From contig CAWHKS010000010.1 in NCBI GenBank assembly GCA_963829955.1, forward strand, positions 1 through 64,000: DNA of 64,000 nucleotides, written 5' to 3'. Below are positions 1-9,300 of the stretch, piece after piece. The stretch is from DASTFY01 sp963829955 (lineage in GTDB: Bacteria > Actinomycetota > Acidimicrobiia > Acidimicrobiales > Ilumatobacteraceae). Every line of letters starts with the position of its first letter. Positions within the stretch are counted from its first letter, which is position 1. The notes under the pieces are model-generated. The model had not been told where the DNA came from. It searched no databases and was given only the letters and a program-made list of their open reading frames with translations. The position numbers and the translations under genes were made by a program.

Positions 1-485
1 TCGGCACGGTCGATGAGGCGGGAGAGTTCGGTCGGGTCCAGCGTGGGGAGCGCGTCCGACACCGCCGCCATCGCCTGCCAGAGGTGTCGCTTGGTGAGGA
101 TGCCGGCGGTGAGGGCCTCCAGCTGGAGGACACGGCGCACAGGTGAGTGGGGCGTCAACCGGCCATAGAGCTTCGGGTGCGCGAGGACGTGGACCACTTT
201 GGCGAGGGCCATCTTCATGCGGGAAGGACGAACGCCGAGCGCAGCCATGATCGATTCGAGGCTCCGGCGATCCTCCTCGATCTCGTGCGCGACGGCGCGA
301 AGAGTGCGACCGAGCTCTGTACCGGAGTTGGCGTGCGCGGCGCGACGGGCGAGCGCATGCCCGAACGTCGCTCCGGCACGGTGATCTCGGAGGTACACCT
401 CCAACCAGCGCCGGCTGTCGCCCGACAACGCCCCACGGTCAGTTCCGTCGACCGGGGTCAGGGACAGGTTGGTGGCCGTCGCCAT
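1..485 (-). CDS. Conserved hypothetical protein, partial (C-terminus outside window)
   Basis: The gene runs off the left edge; 161 residues are visible. The ATG at 485 is preceded by GGAAGGAG five bases upstream, which supports this start. The protein is hydrophilic and probably mostly helical, with no signal peptide or membrane segment. A conserved-looking stretch, LEALTAGILTKRHLWQAM, lies at residues 122-139. This resembles an unnamed family of roughly 170-residue actinobacterial proteins with the same LEAL...K..LW pattern, but no function is known to me. It is transcribed in the same direction as the downstream-placed dehydrogenase, 259 bases away, so a shared operon is doubtful. I saw no gene in the 486-744 gap. 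Confidence 0.75.
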   Translation of the reverse strand, partial: MATATNLSLTPVDGTDRGALSGDSRRWLEVYLRDHRAGATFGHALARRAAHANSGTELGRTLRAVAHEIEEDRRSLESIMAALGVRPSRMKMALAKVVHVLAHPKLYGRLTPHSPVRRVLQLEALTAGILTKRHLWQAMAAVSDALPTLDPTELSRLIDRA

Positions 486-744
486 GGCTGCTCCTTCCGT
501 ACCGCAGGCCCGTGGGTACCCACGAGAGGCCCGCGTCAAGCGTGGCGCGGTGGAAAGTCGCGGTCGGCGGCACACGTCCTCGCTCTGGTGTCACGCCTGG
601 CGCTCGGCCGGGCGCGGCCGTGCCGCGGGACGGATCGGTCGTGCTCGGCACCAACGTGGTCCCATCTGGTTCTCCCTCGGCAGAACCACTCTCACGCCGA
701 TGGACGGTGCCCGGCGGGCGAACGCACTCGCGACTGCCGATCGC

Positions 745-1548
745 TCAGGGTTCGGCTGTGAGCGAAGCCAGGAGTGCACGCAGATCCGGGTAGGCGGTCT
801 GCTCCCAGCCGCCGTCGACGAACAGGTTCACCCCCGTCACGTAGGCGGCGACGTCACTGGCCAGGAAGAGGGCCGACGCGGCGATGTCGTCGGGAGTCGC
901 CACGCGCCCGAGCGGGATGCGCTCGATGAAGGCATCACGGACCATCGGCGTACCCGTGATCGCTTGGACGAGGGGCGTGTCAGTCAATCCAGGGGAGATG
1001 GCGTTGACCCGGATCTGGTGCTCACCCAACTCGAGTGCACCGGACTGGGTCAGCATGACCACGCCGGCTTTGGCCGCCGCGTACGCCGCTCCGAACACCA
1101 TCGGGACGCGCGAGTTCAGCGAGGCGATGTTGACGATCGCGCCGCCGCGGCCGGCCGCGATCATCTGGCGGGCCTCATGCTTCACGCCGAGGAACACTCC
1201 CTTCAGACACAAGTCGACGGTGAAGTCCCAGTCGGTCTCCGAGAGGTCAACGAGGAGACCGGGCCTGCTCGCTCCCGCCACGTTGAACCCCGCATCGAGT
1301 CCGCCGAAGTGCTCCCGCGCCGCGCCCACGAGCCCCTCGACATCGGACTCCGACGTCACGTCGCAGTGCACCCCGACGAACCGGTCCCCGAGGGTCTCAC
1401 CGAGGACCGCGAGACCATCCCGGTCGATGTCGCCGCCGACCACGGTGCCGCCGTCCCCCGCGAAGCCCCGCGCGATGGCGGCGCCGATACCCGACGCCGC
1501 ACCGGTCACCACGGCGACGCGCCCGGCGAAGCGCTCCGTGGCGGTCAC
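745..1548 (-). CDS. SDR family NAD(P)-dependent oxidoreductase
   Basis: Classical short-chain dehydrogenase of 267 residues, the usual family length. The cofactor motif TGAASGIG is at about residues 15-22, the NVAG motif at about 88-91, and the catalytic pair YAAAK at about 155-159 after an active-site serine in IASLNS. The C-terminal VNLFVDGGW is typical of the group. It should oxidise or reduce a hydroxyl/carbonyl group with NAD(P) in the cytosol; the substrate is not predictable. The start is a GTG with GGAGG six bases upstream. It faces the DsrE-like gene divergently across about 160 bases. Confidence 0.93.
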   Translation of the reverse strand: MTATERFAGRVAVVTGAASGIGAAIARGFAGDGGTVVGGDIDRDGLAVLGETLGDRFVGVHCDVTSESDVEGLVGAAREHFGGLDAGFNVAGASRPGLLVDLSETDWDFTVDLCLKGVFLGVKHEARQMIAAGRGGAIVNIASLNSRVPMVFGAAYAAAKAGVVMLTQSGALELGEHQIRVNAISPGLTDTPLVQAITGTPMVRDAFIERIPLGRVATPDDIAASALFLASDVAAYVTGVNLFVDGGWEQTAYPDLRALLASLTAEP

Positions 1549-1707
1549 GTCTTCCCTCCGGTGGCATGAGGCTCCGTCGCGGGGCGCAGCACCCCGTCAC
1601 CTCTAGCACGTGAGGTGCAGGGAAGGTCGAGCGAAGGTCGCCTCAGCAGCATCTCCGCCTGAACAGCATCGGGCCCACCGGTGCGCGAGAAGGTGGAGAC
1701 CGATCCA

Positions 1708-2073
1708 ATGTCGACCAAAGCCGTGATCAGCTTGACCACCGGGCTCGAAGACCCCGAGAAGGTCACCGTCGCCTTCCTGGTGGCCGTCGGCGCCGCCGAG
1801 TCCGGCCGGTCGACGCTGATGTTCCTGACCAAGGAGGCCGTCCGCCTGGCCGTCGGCTCGACGGCGGTCGGCGTCGCCTGCGACGGCTGTCCTCCGCTGC
1901 CGGAGCTGGTCAAGCGCTACGAGGCCGCGGGCGGCCAGTACTACGCCTGCCCGATCTGCTTCAACGCCAGGCAGCTCGACTCCGAGTTGCTCATCGAGGG
2001 CGCGGAGATCCAGGGCACGATCCCCATGTGGCAGTGGATCGGCGACGAAGGGGCGACCACCTTCAGCTACTGA
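1708..2073 (+). CDS. DsrE-like family protein
   Basis: A 121-residue protein starting at ATG 1708, with AGGTGGAG nine bases upstream; a GTG 27 bases earlier is in frame but has no ribosome site. The fold signature is that of the DsrE/DsrF-like family: a first beta strand (AVISLTTGLED), a hydrophobic AFLVAVGAAESG helix, then LMFLTKEAVRL. Four cysteines lie in the second half, in CDGCPP and CPIC, so a sulfur-handling or metal-binding role is possible. Family members often take part in sulfur relay, but no tus/dsr partner genes are nearby, so the role is open. It is followed by the TIR-WD40 gene. Confidence 0.8.
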   Translation: MSTKAVISLTTGLEDPEKVTVAFLVAVGAAESGRSTLMFLTKEAVRLAVGSTAVGVACDGCPPLPELVKRYEAAGGQYYACPICFNARQLDSELLIEGAEIQGTIPMWQWIGDEGATTFSY

Positions 2074-2171
2074 GCCACTCCGGTCCGCGACCCCTCGCAG
2101 CTTGTGTCACGCCTGGTGGTCGCCCACTTCACCCAGACGTACCACGAGCGGGAGGTCCTATTGTCGGTGCC

Positions 2172-3602
2172 GTGAGTGTCGAGAGCGCCGAGGTTCGGCG
2201 CATCTTCCTCTCCTATCGGCGGGACGATTCGATCGCCATCGCAGGACGGATCCGAGATCGGCTCGCCGCTCGGTTTGGAGCCGACAACGTGTTCTTCGAC
2301 ATCGACACCATTCCATTTGGCGTCGACTTTCGAAAGTACATCGACCGGAAGGTGGCCGAGTGCGACGTCGTGTTGGTCATCATCGGTCGGCGATGGGTCG
2401 ACGCACGGGATGCCGACGACCTGCGACGCATCGATCAACCTGGAGACTTCGTGCGTCTCGAGGTGGAAGCGGCGCTGCGCCGCGACATTCCGGTGGTTCC
2501 GCTCTTGGTTGATGGGGCCACGATCCCGAAGCCGGGCGAGCTTCCGGAATCGATCAGTGGACTTGCGTACCGAAACGGCACTCCGGTTCGCCACGACCCT
2601 GATTTCCATCCCGATGTCGACCGCCTCCTCCGCGGTCTCGCGTCCTCGCCACCAGATCGTCCTCGCAAGGTCGTCGATCGTGCCGCGTCCGCGGCCCCGC
2701 CGGCGGATGTGAGGGACAGCAGGTCCGAACCGCGAACCGCTCGGCGGTCTGTCCTGAGGGGCCACACGGACGAGGTGCTCCACTGTGCGGTCGCTCCAGA
2801 TGGCACCTGGATCGTGTCCGCCTCGCGGGACCAGACGTTGCGCATCTGGGATGCGGGTACCGGCAAGAGTCGTCGCACCCTGAAAGGCCACATCGGCGCG
2901 GTGCAAGGGTGTGCAGTGGCACCAGATGGCACCTGGATCGTGTCCGCCTCGCGAGACCAGACGTTGCGTATCTGGGATCCTCTCGGCGGTGTCGAGCTGC
3001 GCGTCTTGGAAGGTCACACCCGCGCTGTCTACGGGTGTGCGGTGTCGCCGGATGGCACCTGGATCGTGTCCCACTCCGAGGACGACACATTGCGGATCTG
3101 GGATGCCGCGACCGGGAGGACGCGTCGCACCATCCGGTTATATGCCGCCGTGTCGGGAGTCGCGGTCTCCCCAGACGGCACGTGGATCGTGACCGCCTCC
3201 GACGAGAGGCTGCGGATCTGGGATCTGGCGAGTCAACAGACCCCTCGCACGATTACCGTCAGCGGCGGCCTGTTCGCATGTGCAGTGGCGCCGAACGGCA
3301 CGTGGATCGTGGCCGCCTCCGACGAGACATTGCGGATCTGGGATACGGCCACCGGTGCCGAGCTTCGAAGCCTTGAAGGCCACACTGGCCCGGTGTTCGG
3401 ATGTGCCGTCGCGCCGGATGGCACCTGGATCGTCTCCGCTTCCGAGGACAAGACACTGCGGATCTGGGACACCGCTACCGGCGAGTCCAGGCGCATCCTG
3501 AAGTGTCGCACCCCGGTGTATCAATGCGCCGTTGCGCCGGACGGCGACTGGATCGCTTCTCCCAGCGACAGGACACTTCGGATCTGGGACGTCGCCAGCT
3601 GA
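2172..3602 (+). CDS. TIR domain protein with seven WD40 repeats
   Basis: The protein has 476 residues. Residues 10-115 form a bacterial TIR domain: IFLSYRRDDS (box 1), NVFFDID (39-45), DVVLVIIG, then FVRLEVEAAL where E97 is at the place of the NADase catalytic glutamate, and VVPLLVDG. A linker of about 75 residues follows. Residues 192-476 hold seven repeats ending in LRIWD, each with a near-identical APDGTWIVSAS core; seven blades make one closed propeller. There is no STAND or other NTPase between them. TIR proteins of bacteria usually degrade NAD+ or make cyclic ADP-ribose signals on phage attack; this role is inferred. The start chosen is GTG 2172, with GGAGGT at 2151. Third codon positions look less GC-rich than in neighbours, which hints at transfer. 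Confidence 0.85.
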   Translation: MSVESAEVRRIFLSYRRDDSIAIAGRIRDRLAARFGADNVFFDIDTIPFGVDFRKYIDRKVAECDVVLVIIGRRWVDARDADDLRRIDQPGDFVRLEVEAALRRDIPVVPLLVDGATIPKPGELPESISGLAYRNGTPVRHDPDFHPDVDRLLRGLASSPPDRPRKVVDRAASAAPPADVRDSRSEPRTARRSVLRGHTDEVLHCAVAPDGTWIVSASRDQTLRIWDAGTGKSRRTLKGHIGAVQGCAVAPDGTWIVSASRDQTLRIWDPLGGVELRVLEGHTRAVYGCAVSPDGTWIVSHSEDDTLRIWDAATGRTRRTIRLYAAVSGVAVSPDGTWIVTASDERLRIWDLASQQTPRTITVSGGLFACAVAPNGTWIVAASDETLRIWDTATGAELRSLEGHTGPVFGCAVAPDGTWIVSASEDKTLRIWDTATGESRRILKCRTPVYQCAVAPDGDWIASPSDRTLRIWDVAS

Positions 3603-3693
3603 ACACAGGTGAACGTCATTGAACGGTGCGGTGCCCAGCTTGCCGCGCGGCAACCCACTTGCCCGTCCGCCTCCGACCTGGGACGGTGGGCCG

Positions 3694-4462
3694 ATGGCCA
3701 CCCGCCTCGTCAGCATCGTCATCGACGCCGCCGATCCGCCGGCGCTGGCCCGCTTCTGGGCGAACGTCCTTGGTTGGTCGGTCACCTACGAGGACCCAGA
3801 GGAGTCGGTGGTCGAGCCTCCAGAGGACGATCCCGCACAGCAAGGCCAGGTGCTGTTGGTGTTCGGGACCCTCGCCGATGCCAAGACGGCCAAGAACCGC
3901 GTCCACCTCGACGTAGCGTCGACGTCGGCCGAACACCAGGCCGAGCTCGTGTCCCGCATCGAGGCCCTCGGCGGTCATCGGGTCGACATCGGGCAGAAGG
4001 ACGTCACGTGGGTGGTCATGGCCGACCCCGAGGGGAACGAGCTGTGCGTGGTGAGCCACGCGGGCTCGGTCGGCAAGGACCCCGCCTCGGCCTTCGCTGG
4101 CATCGGCCCGATCGCGGCCGTCGTCTTCGACTGCGCCGATCCCGAAAGGATCGCCCCGTTCTGGTCGGCCGCCACTGGCTGGCCGGTGCTCGGTCAGGAC
4201 GACGAAGGCGTGTGGCTGAGGGACACCTCCGGCGGCGGCCCGTACCTCGACCTCCATCGAGTTACCGAGCCCAAGACGTCCAAGCTGCCGCGTGCACCTC
4301 GACGTCGCGCCCTATGCGGACGACGACCAAAGCGTCGAGGTCGACCGGCTGCGGGCGCTGGGCGCGACCGACATCGACATCGGGCAGCGCGACGTGACCT
4401 GGGTCGTCCTGGCCGATCCCGAGGGCAACGAGCTCTGTGTGCTCTCCCCTCGCAACGACTGA
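3694..4462 (+). CDS. VOC (glyoxalase/bleomycin-resistance-like) family protein, two domains, apparent frameshift
   Basis: Two tandem VOC domains. The first is intact from ATG 3694: LVSIVIDAADPPALARFW, VHLDVAS and ADPEGNELCVV. The second begins at AAVVFDCADPERIAPFW, but after the codons for PKTSKL the frame is lost. In the next frame the sequence resumes with RVHLDVAPYADDDQ and continues through WVVLADPEGNELCVLS to a TGA at 4460-4462. One extra C near 4286-4292 accounts for it. Restored, the product would have about 255 residues, the normal length for this double-domain group. VOC proteins bind metals and act as isomerases, dioxygenases or drug-binding proteins; this one cannot be assigned. 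It converges on the carboxypeptidase gene ten bases away. Confidence 0.75.
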
Positions 4463-4471
4463 CGCCCTCGC

Positions 4472-7400
4472 TCAGTTGGGTACGGCCAGGTGGTCGAGCG
4501 CGGCGGCCACGACGGCGGCCCGCTCCTCCTCCGTCGCCAGTTGCTCGAGCCCGAAGCCGAGCAGGACGGTGTCCGCCGTCGTCACGGACGCGGTGACGCC
4601 GCCGAGGCCGGGCGACGCTTCGAAGTCGTCCCCGTTGGCCGGGCTGCCCTCAGGTGCACCGAGAAGCGTCCATGCGCCGATGCCGGCCTCGAAGCCGTCC
4701 TCGTCCCGCGGCCCGGCGTTCGTCACGATCCTGGTGTCGTCGACCACGAGGCCGTTCTCACCGGTGAAGGGATCGGTCACGTAGCTGATGACCAGCTCGA
4801 CCTGCTGACCGGCGTAGGCCGACAGATCGAACGCCACCGGGGTCCACCCGTCCGACGCGCCGGTGAACGAGTTCCAGTCGCCGGTCGTGCCGTTGGCCGC
4901 GCAGGCGTCTCCCAGGGTGAGGTAGCGCTCCAGCCACGGATGCAGGTCGAGTAGGAAGCCGACCTCGCACTCGGCGGGGACGGCGTCCGCGGTCTGCCCG
5001 CCGATCTCCGGGAGCGTCGTCCAGTCGTCCTGACCGGCGACGTGGGCCTCCACGAGGACGTGGTCGTAGCCCTCCTCCGTGGCGTAGGAGAACTGCGCCT
5101 CGAAGCGCGGCGCATCGCTCGCGCTCACGCCGGAGAGGTCGTACGTGCGGGCCAGGCGCATGTAGCTGTTGTCGGCGTGTGACGCGGCCGCGGCGACCTC
5201 GCCCTCGATGGCGATGAACGGTCCGACGGGTTCGAGGTAGTCGGCCGCCGGTGCGCTGGCGAACTGCGGGAACTCATCGGTCGGGAGGACGTCGCTCGTC
5301 ACCCGGAACGCGCCCGCCTCGTCGACAGGGTTGTCGGCGACGGCATCGCCGCCGAACGTGGCCTGCACGCCGGCCAGCGGTCCAGCATCGAGGCCGGCGA
5401 CGCCCGACGTCTCGTCGAGCGGGGTCCGCCCATAGGCGCCCAGGTAGTACTGCGTGAAGTCGTCGGCCAGCAGCAGGCAGTCGGCGAACAGGTCGACGGT
5501 GACGGCGCAGTCCTCCTCGGGAGCGCCGTCGAGGCCGTAGTAGATGCCACCGATCGTGCCCGCGAGGGTCCCGTAGTACGCGGTCGTCTCCCCGGCCAGC
5601 AGCAGCTTGCCGGACTCGTTCAGGAAGTCCCGCACGGCCAGCGTCAGGTAGTGCTGTCGCTCGGCGACCGACTGGTCCGGGACCTGGTCACCACCGATGT
5701 CGGTCAGTTCGTCCTCGGGATCCTGGGTGAGCCGGTTGTCCCCCAGGTACCAGACCACGGTGTCGTAGTGGCTCAGCACGCCCAGGTCGTGCGGCACCCC
5801 TTGCGCATCCACGTCCCAGGTGTCCGCAGTGACGCCGTTGGCCTCCAACGCGGCGAGGTGGGCGTCGAGATGCTTGGGCGCGGTCACGCTCGGTGGGTAG
5901 TCGGGGTTGACGCCGGTGTAGTCCTCGTTGGCGATGACCAGCGTGCTGTTCCCGCTGTCAACCTCGAGCGTGTAGGTGAACGTTTCGCTCTCAACGACCG
6001 AGCCGTCCGGTCGTTGACCTGTGAACCAGATGTCGACGGTGCTGCCGGCGGCCACTCCCGAGATCTCCCCGCGAAGCTCCGCGTAGTAGTCGTTGATCTC
6101 GGCGCCGTAGCGCTCGCCACCGGCCCACTCCTCCACCGGCACGGTCGTGTCCGCGCTGCCATCCACCCGGTAGTGCAACGCGACCTCGGTGAGCGCCCGC
6201 TTGGCCCACACCGACACGGTCTGCGGATCGCCGTACGAGACCGAGAAGGTGTCGAGCCGGAAGTCCTCGGCCTGGCGACCGATGACGGAGACCGGCTCGT
6301 CGGGGTGCGCCGCCGAAGCGGCGACGGCCAGGGCCAGCGGGAAGTTCTTCTCGACCTCCTGGCGGACGAGCTGCTCGTCGTCGGGGAACTCGAACCCGCT
6401 CCCGCAGTCGTCCGGCTCCCAGGCGTCGTCCGGATCGGCAGCGGACACCGTCTCACACGTCGACATCTCGGGTGTGACGCTCAGCGTGCCGTGGGCCTCC
6501 TGCGCGTGCGTGTCGGTCTCGCCGTTGGTCGTGTACAGCTCGGCGGAGATGTCGGGGTCGTAGCCGGGGACGGCCGGCTCGGCATCGTCGCCGAGCAGGG
6601 CCTCGTAGATCACGTCGTCTGGTGCCGGCGTGGCCACCTGCCAGCCGATGCCGTGCAGTAGCAGCTCGGCCGCGGAGTGGTAGTTGACGAGGAACTCCGG
6701 CGTGAGACGGGCGAGCAGACCGTCGAGAGCGAGCGTCTCGGGCTCCGAGCCCGCAGCAGTGCCACGGAAGGTCTCACTGGAGGGCTGCGGCGACGAGCCC
6801 TCGTTGTCGTACCCCCAGTGGGTGGGCAGATTGCGGTTGAGGTCGACTCCGTCCTCGGGCGTGATCTCGCCGTCGCCGTCGTTGTCGCGCAGGTTCTTCC
6901 GCCACAGTCGCTGCCCGTCCTCGAACGAGAAGTCGTAGCCGTCCGGATTGGCGACGGGCACGAACCACAGCTCCGTCGTGTCGAGGATTTCGGTGATCTC
7001 CTGGTCCTTGCCATAACCGTCGAGCACGTGGCGCATCAGGCGGCGCACCATCTCGGGGGTGATCCACTCCCGGGCGTGCTGCGCGCCGATGTAGAGCGCC
7101 GCCGGCTTGCTGCCGTCCTGCGTCGCGCCGGGATCCTTCGTGACCTTCATGGCGACGATGTCCACGCCGTTGAGCGTCTGGCCGATGACCTGGAGCTGTG
7201 CCAGCTCGGCGTTGTTCGCGGCCAGCCGCTCGAACTCGGCCTTCAGCCCACCCGGTCCGTCGTAGCGCCGGAAGACCGTGCGGCCCCGCTGGCCCTCGGC
7301 CGTCGCCCGGTCGGACGGCGTCACCCCGTCGATGGTCTTGGGCGTCAGCACGATTCCTTGCCGGGCCAGCTGCTCGACCTGCTGCGGGCCGAGGATGACC

Positions 7401-7636
7401 TCGACCTCGAGCGTGCCCGGCGTTGCCGGATCGGCCGTGACCTTGACGTCGTGACGGTCGACGCCGAGCTCGAAGATGGCGGCCAGGTCATCGCCCTGGA
7501 CCTGCCCGGTGTACACCTCGAGCCGCCCGCTGCCCGGCGCCGGCACCGGCCGGGCGGAGGCGGGGCTCGCGACGACGGCGGACGCCACCGCCAGCAGGCA
7601 GGCACTGATTCCGACGATCATCCGCGGCCTGCGCAT
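4472..7636 (-). CDS. Secreted M14 family zinc carboxypeptidase
   Basis: A large exported metallocarboxypeptidase of 1054 residues. ATG 7636 is chosen over a TTG four codons upstream because it has GGGGGA just before it and begins a good signal peptide (MRRPRMIVG, then a hydrophobic run ending in ASA). The catalytic domain has the zinc ligands in QHAREWITPE, a third ligand in VNYHSAAE, and the catalytic glutamate in SVTPEMSTCE. A long C-terminal part follows with a jelly-roll-like segment ending DPFTGENGLVVDDTRIV, of the kind seen in immune inhibitor A-type and other secreted actinobacterial peptidases. It should trim C-terminal residues from peptides outside the cell. It stands alone. Confidence 0.92.
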   Translation of the reverse strand: MRRPRMIVGISACLLAVASAVVASPASARPVPAPGSGRLEVYTGQVQGDDLAAIFELGVDRHDVKVTADPATPGTLEVEVILGPQQVEQLARQGIVLTPKTIDGVTPSDRATAEGQRGRTVFRRYDGPGGLKAEFERLAANNAELAQLQVIGQTLNGVDIVAMKVTKDPGATQDGSKPAALYIGAQHAREWITPEMVRRLMRHVLDGYGKDQEITEILDTTELWFVPVANPDGYDFSFEDGQRLWRKNLRDNDGDGEITPEDGVDLNRNLPTHWGYDNEGSSPQPSSETFRGTAAGSEPETLALDGLLARLTPEFLVNYHSAAELLLHGIGWQVATPAPDDVIYEALLGDDAEPAVPGYDPDISAELYTTNGETDTHAQEAHGTLSVTPEMSTCETVSAADPDDAWEPDDCGSGFEFPDDEQLVRQEVEKNFPLALAVAASAAHPDEPVSVIGRQAEDFRLDTFSVSYGDPQTVSVWAKRALTEVALHYRVDGSADTTVPVEEWAGGERYGAEINDYYAELRGEISGVAAGSTVDIWFTGQRPDGSVVESETFTYTLEVDSGNSTLVIANEDYTGVNPDYPPSVTAPKHLDAHLAALEANGVTADTWDVDAQGVPHDLGVLSHYDTVVWYLGDNRLTQDPEDELTDIGGDQVPDQSVAERQHYLTLAVRDFLNESGKLLLAGETTAYYGTLAGTIGGIYYGLDGAPEEDCAVTVDLFADCLLLADDFTQYYLGAYGRTPLDETSGVAGLDAGPLAGVQATFGGDAVADNPVDEAGAFRVTSDVLPTDEFPQFASAPAADYLEPVGPFIAIEGEVAAAASHADNSYMRLARTYDLSGVSASDAPRFEAQFSYATEEGYDHVLVEAHVAGQDDWTTLPEIGGQTADAVPAECEVGFLLDLHPWLERYLTLGDACAANGTTGDWNSFTGASDGWTPVAFDLSAYAGQQVELVISYVTDPFTGENGLVVDDTRIVTNAGPRDEDGFEAGIGAWTLLGAPEGSPANGDDFEASPGLGGVTASVTTADTVLLGFGLEQLATEEERAAVVAAALDHLAVPN

Positions 7637-7805
7637 GTGGTCCCCCAATGTGGTGCTCGAGGCCCCCCGTCGTGCGCCCCCAGCGTGTCAACCAACGGAT
7701 GCGGGCGCAAACTCCGCGTCGGGCGGGACCTCCGGCCCTGTCGTCGCCCAGCCGGAAGGCCGATGGTGACGAGAGGCGCGGATGCGCCAGAGGTGAGGTC
7801 ACGTC

Positions 7806-8819
7806 ATGAGAGCTGCAGTCGTCCACGAGTTCGGTGCGCCGCTGGTGCTCGAGGAGCTCCCCACACCGGAGCCCGGGCCCGGTCAGGTGCTGGTGAAGGT
7901 CGAGACGTCCGGTCTGTGCCACACCGACATCCACGCCGCCCACGGTGACTGGCCGGTCAAGCCCACCGTCCCGTTCGTACCCGGCCACGAGGGCGTCGGG
8001 CTCGTCGAGCGCGTCGGTGCCGGCGTCACGCGCATCAGCGAGGGCGATCGGGTCGCCGTCCCGTGGCTGGGGTGGGCGTGCGGCGCCTGCGAGGCCTGCG
8101 CCGCCGGTTGGGAGACGCTCTGCCCGGAGGCGCGCTACACGGGCTATCTCGTCAACGGGGGGTTCGCCGAGTACGTGCTGGCTGATGCCGCCTTCGCCGG
8201 TCTTGTGCCGGTCGCCGTCGATCCGCTCGATGCCGCGCCGCTGACCTGCGCCGGCGTGACGACCTACAAGGCGGTCAAGGTATCCGGCGCGCGGTCGAGC
8301 GATCTTGTCGCCGTCGTGGGCGTCGGCGGGCTCGGCCATCTCGCGATCCAATACGCGCAGATCGCCGGCGCCACCGTCGCTGCCATCGACATCTCGGACG
8401 CCAAGCTCGACGTGGCCAAACAGCTCGGCGCCGCCCACCTCATCAACGCGGCCACCCAGGACCCGGTCGAGGAGCTGCAGGCGCTGGGTGGAGCGGACGC
8501 CGCCATCGTGCTGGCGGCCACGCCCCGAGCGGCCGAGCAGGCCGTCGCCGGCCTGCGCCGCAACGGCACCGCGGTGCTGGTGGGGTTGCCGGCCGACAAC
8601 ATCATGCAGCTGCCGATCTTCGAGACGGTGGTGCGCGGCATCCACGTCGTGGGGTCGCTCGTCGGCACCCGGGTCGACCTCACCGAAACGTACGAGCTTC
8701 ATGCCGACGGCCGCACGACCATCGTGCGGGAGTCCCAGCCGCTGAGCTCGGTGAACGAGTCGATGGCCCGCGTGCTGGCCGGCGACGTCGAAGCGAGGAT
8801 CGTGTTCGACCTCCGCTGA
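7806..8819 (+). CDS. adhP: Zinc-dependent alcohol dehydrogenase (AdhP type)
   Basis: Medium-chain dehydrogenase of 337 residues, typical of the propanol-preferring AdhP group. Catalytic zinc ligands are in SGLCHTDIHAAHGDW and PGHEGVG; the structural zinc site is the four-cysteine cluster CGACEACAAGWETLC. The NAD-binding motif VGVGGLGHLAIQ sits mid-protein. It interconverts primary alcohols and aldehydes with NAD in the cytosol. GAGGTGAGG lies about 8 bases before the ATG. It is flanked by genes on the opposite strand and is probably monocistronic. Confidence 0.93.
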   Translation: MRAAVVHEFGAPLVLEELPTPEPGPGQVLVKVETSGLCHTDIHAAHGDWPVKPTVPFVPGHEGVGLVERVGAGVTRISEGDRVAVPWLGWACGACEACAAGWETLCPEARYTGYLVNGGFAEYVLADAAFAGLVPVAVDPLDAAPLTCAGVTTYKAVKVSGARSSDLVAVVGVGGLGHLAIQYAQIAGATVAAIDISDAKLDVAKQLGAAHLINAATQDPVEELQALGGADAAIVLAATPRAAEQAVAGLRRNGTAVLVGLPADNIMQLPIFETVVRGIHVVGSLVGTRVDLTETYELHADGRTTIVRESQPLSSVNESMARVLAGDVEARIVFDLR

Positions 8820-8898
8820 ACGGCCGGTCAGCGGAACGGGAGGTGTCCGCGCTCAGGGACATAGCAAACCCGATGGGTCGCAGGCGGCCGACCTGAAT

Positions 8899-9300
8899 TC
8901 ACGCCCCGGCGACGCGAAAGCCGAGCGTTCGTGCGATGTGCGCCTGACGGTGGTCGAAGGTGATGAACGCCAACGCGGTTCCTAGCCGACGAGCCGCGCC
9001 GAGATGCAGCGCGTCGAGCGACCGTGCGCCGGTCTGCTCGGCGATCGTGGCTGCGAGCTCACACGTCGCGCCGTCGAGCTCGATGATTGAGAACGAACTG
9101 AGATCGGTCGCGAACGCGGCTCGACTCTCAGCGAGCGCGGTACCTGAGAGCATGCGCGCCAGGTTGCGACGCACCTCGACGACCGTGTGCCGGCCGGTGA
9201 CGAGCTCGGCGTCGCTCGCCAGCAACGCCTCCGCAACATCCGAGTCCGTTTCGTCGACGTAGCGCTTGAGAAGAGCGCTGGCATCCACGTAGCTCGTCAC
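8899..9300 (-). CDS. PIN domain toxin, VapC-like ribonuclease
   Basis: A 133-residue PIN domain protein. Acidic metal-binding residues are in the N-terminal SYVDASALLKRY, in a central ELVTGRHTVVE, in SLDALHLGAA and in ITFDHRQ, the normal PIN order. Such toxins cut RNA, usually tRNA or rRNA, when released from the antitoxin. The GTG start overlaps the antitoxin stop in GTGA, so the two are translationally coupled. The upstream Phd-type partner makes the toxin-antitoxin reading firm; the RNA target is unknown. Confidence 0.9.
   Translation of the reverse strand: MTSYVDASALLKRYVDETDSDVAEALLASDAELVTGRHTVVEVRRNLARMLSGTALAESRAAFATDLSSFSIIELDGATCELAATIAEQTGARSLDALHLGAARRLGTALAFITFDHRQAHIARTLGFRVAGA

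Noticed and set aside
486..744. Small protein gene in the first intergenic gap
   Set aside because: Possible frames in both strands are Arg/Pro-rich, lack ribosome sites and run into neighbouring genes.
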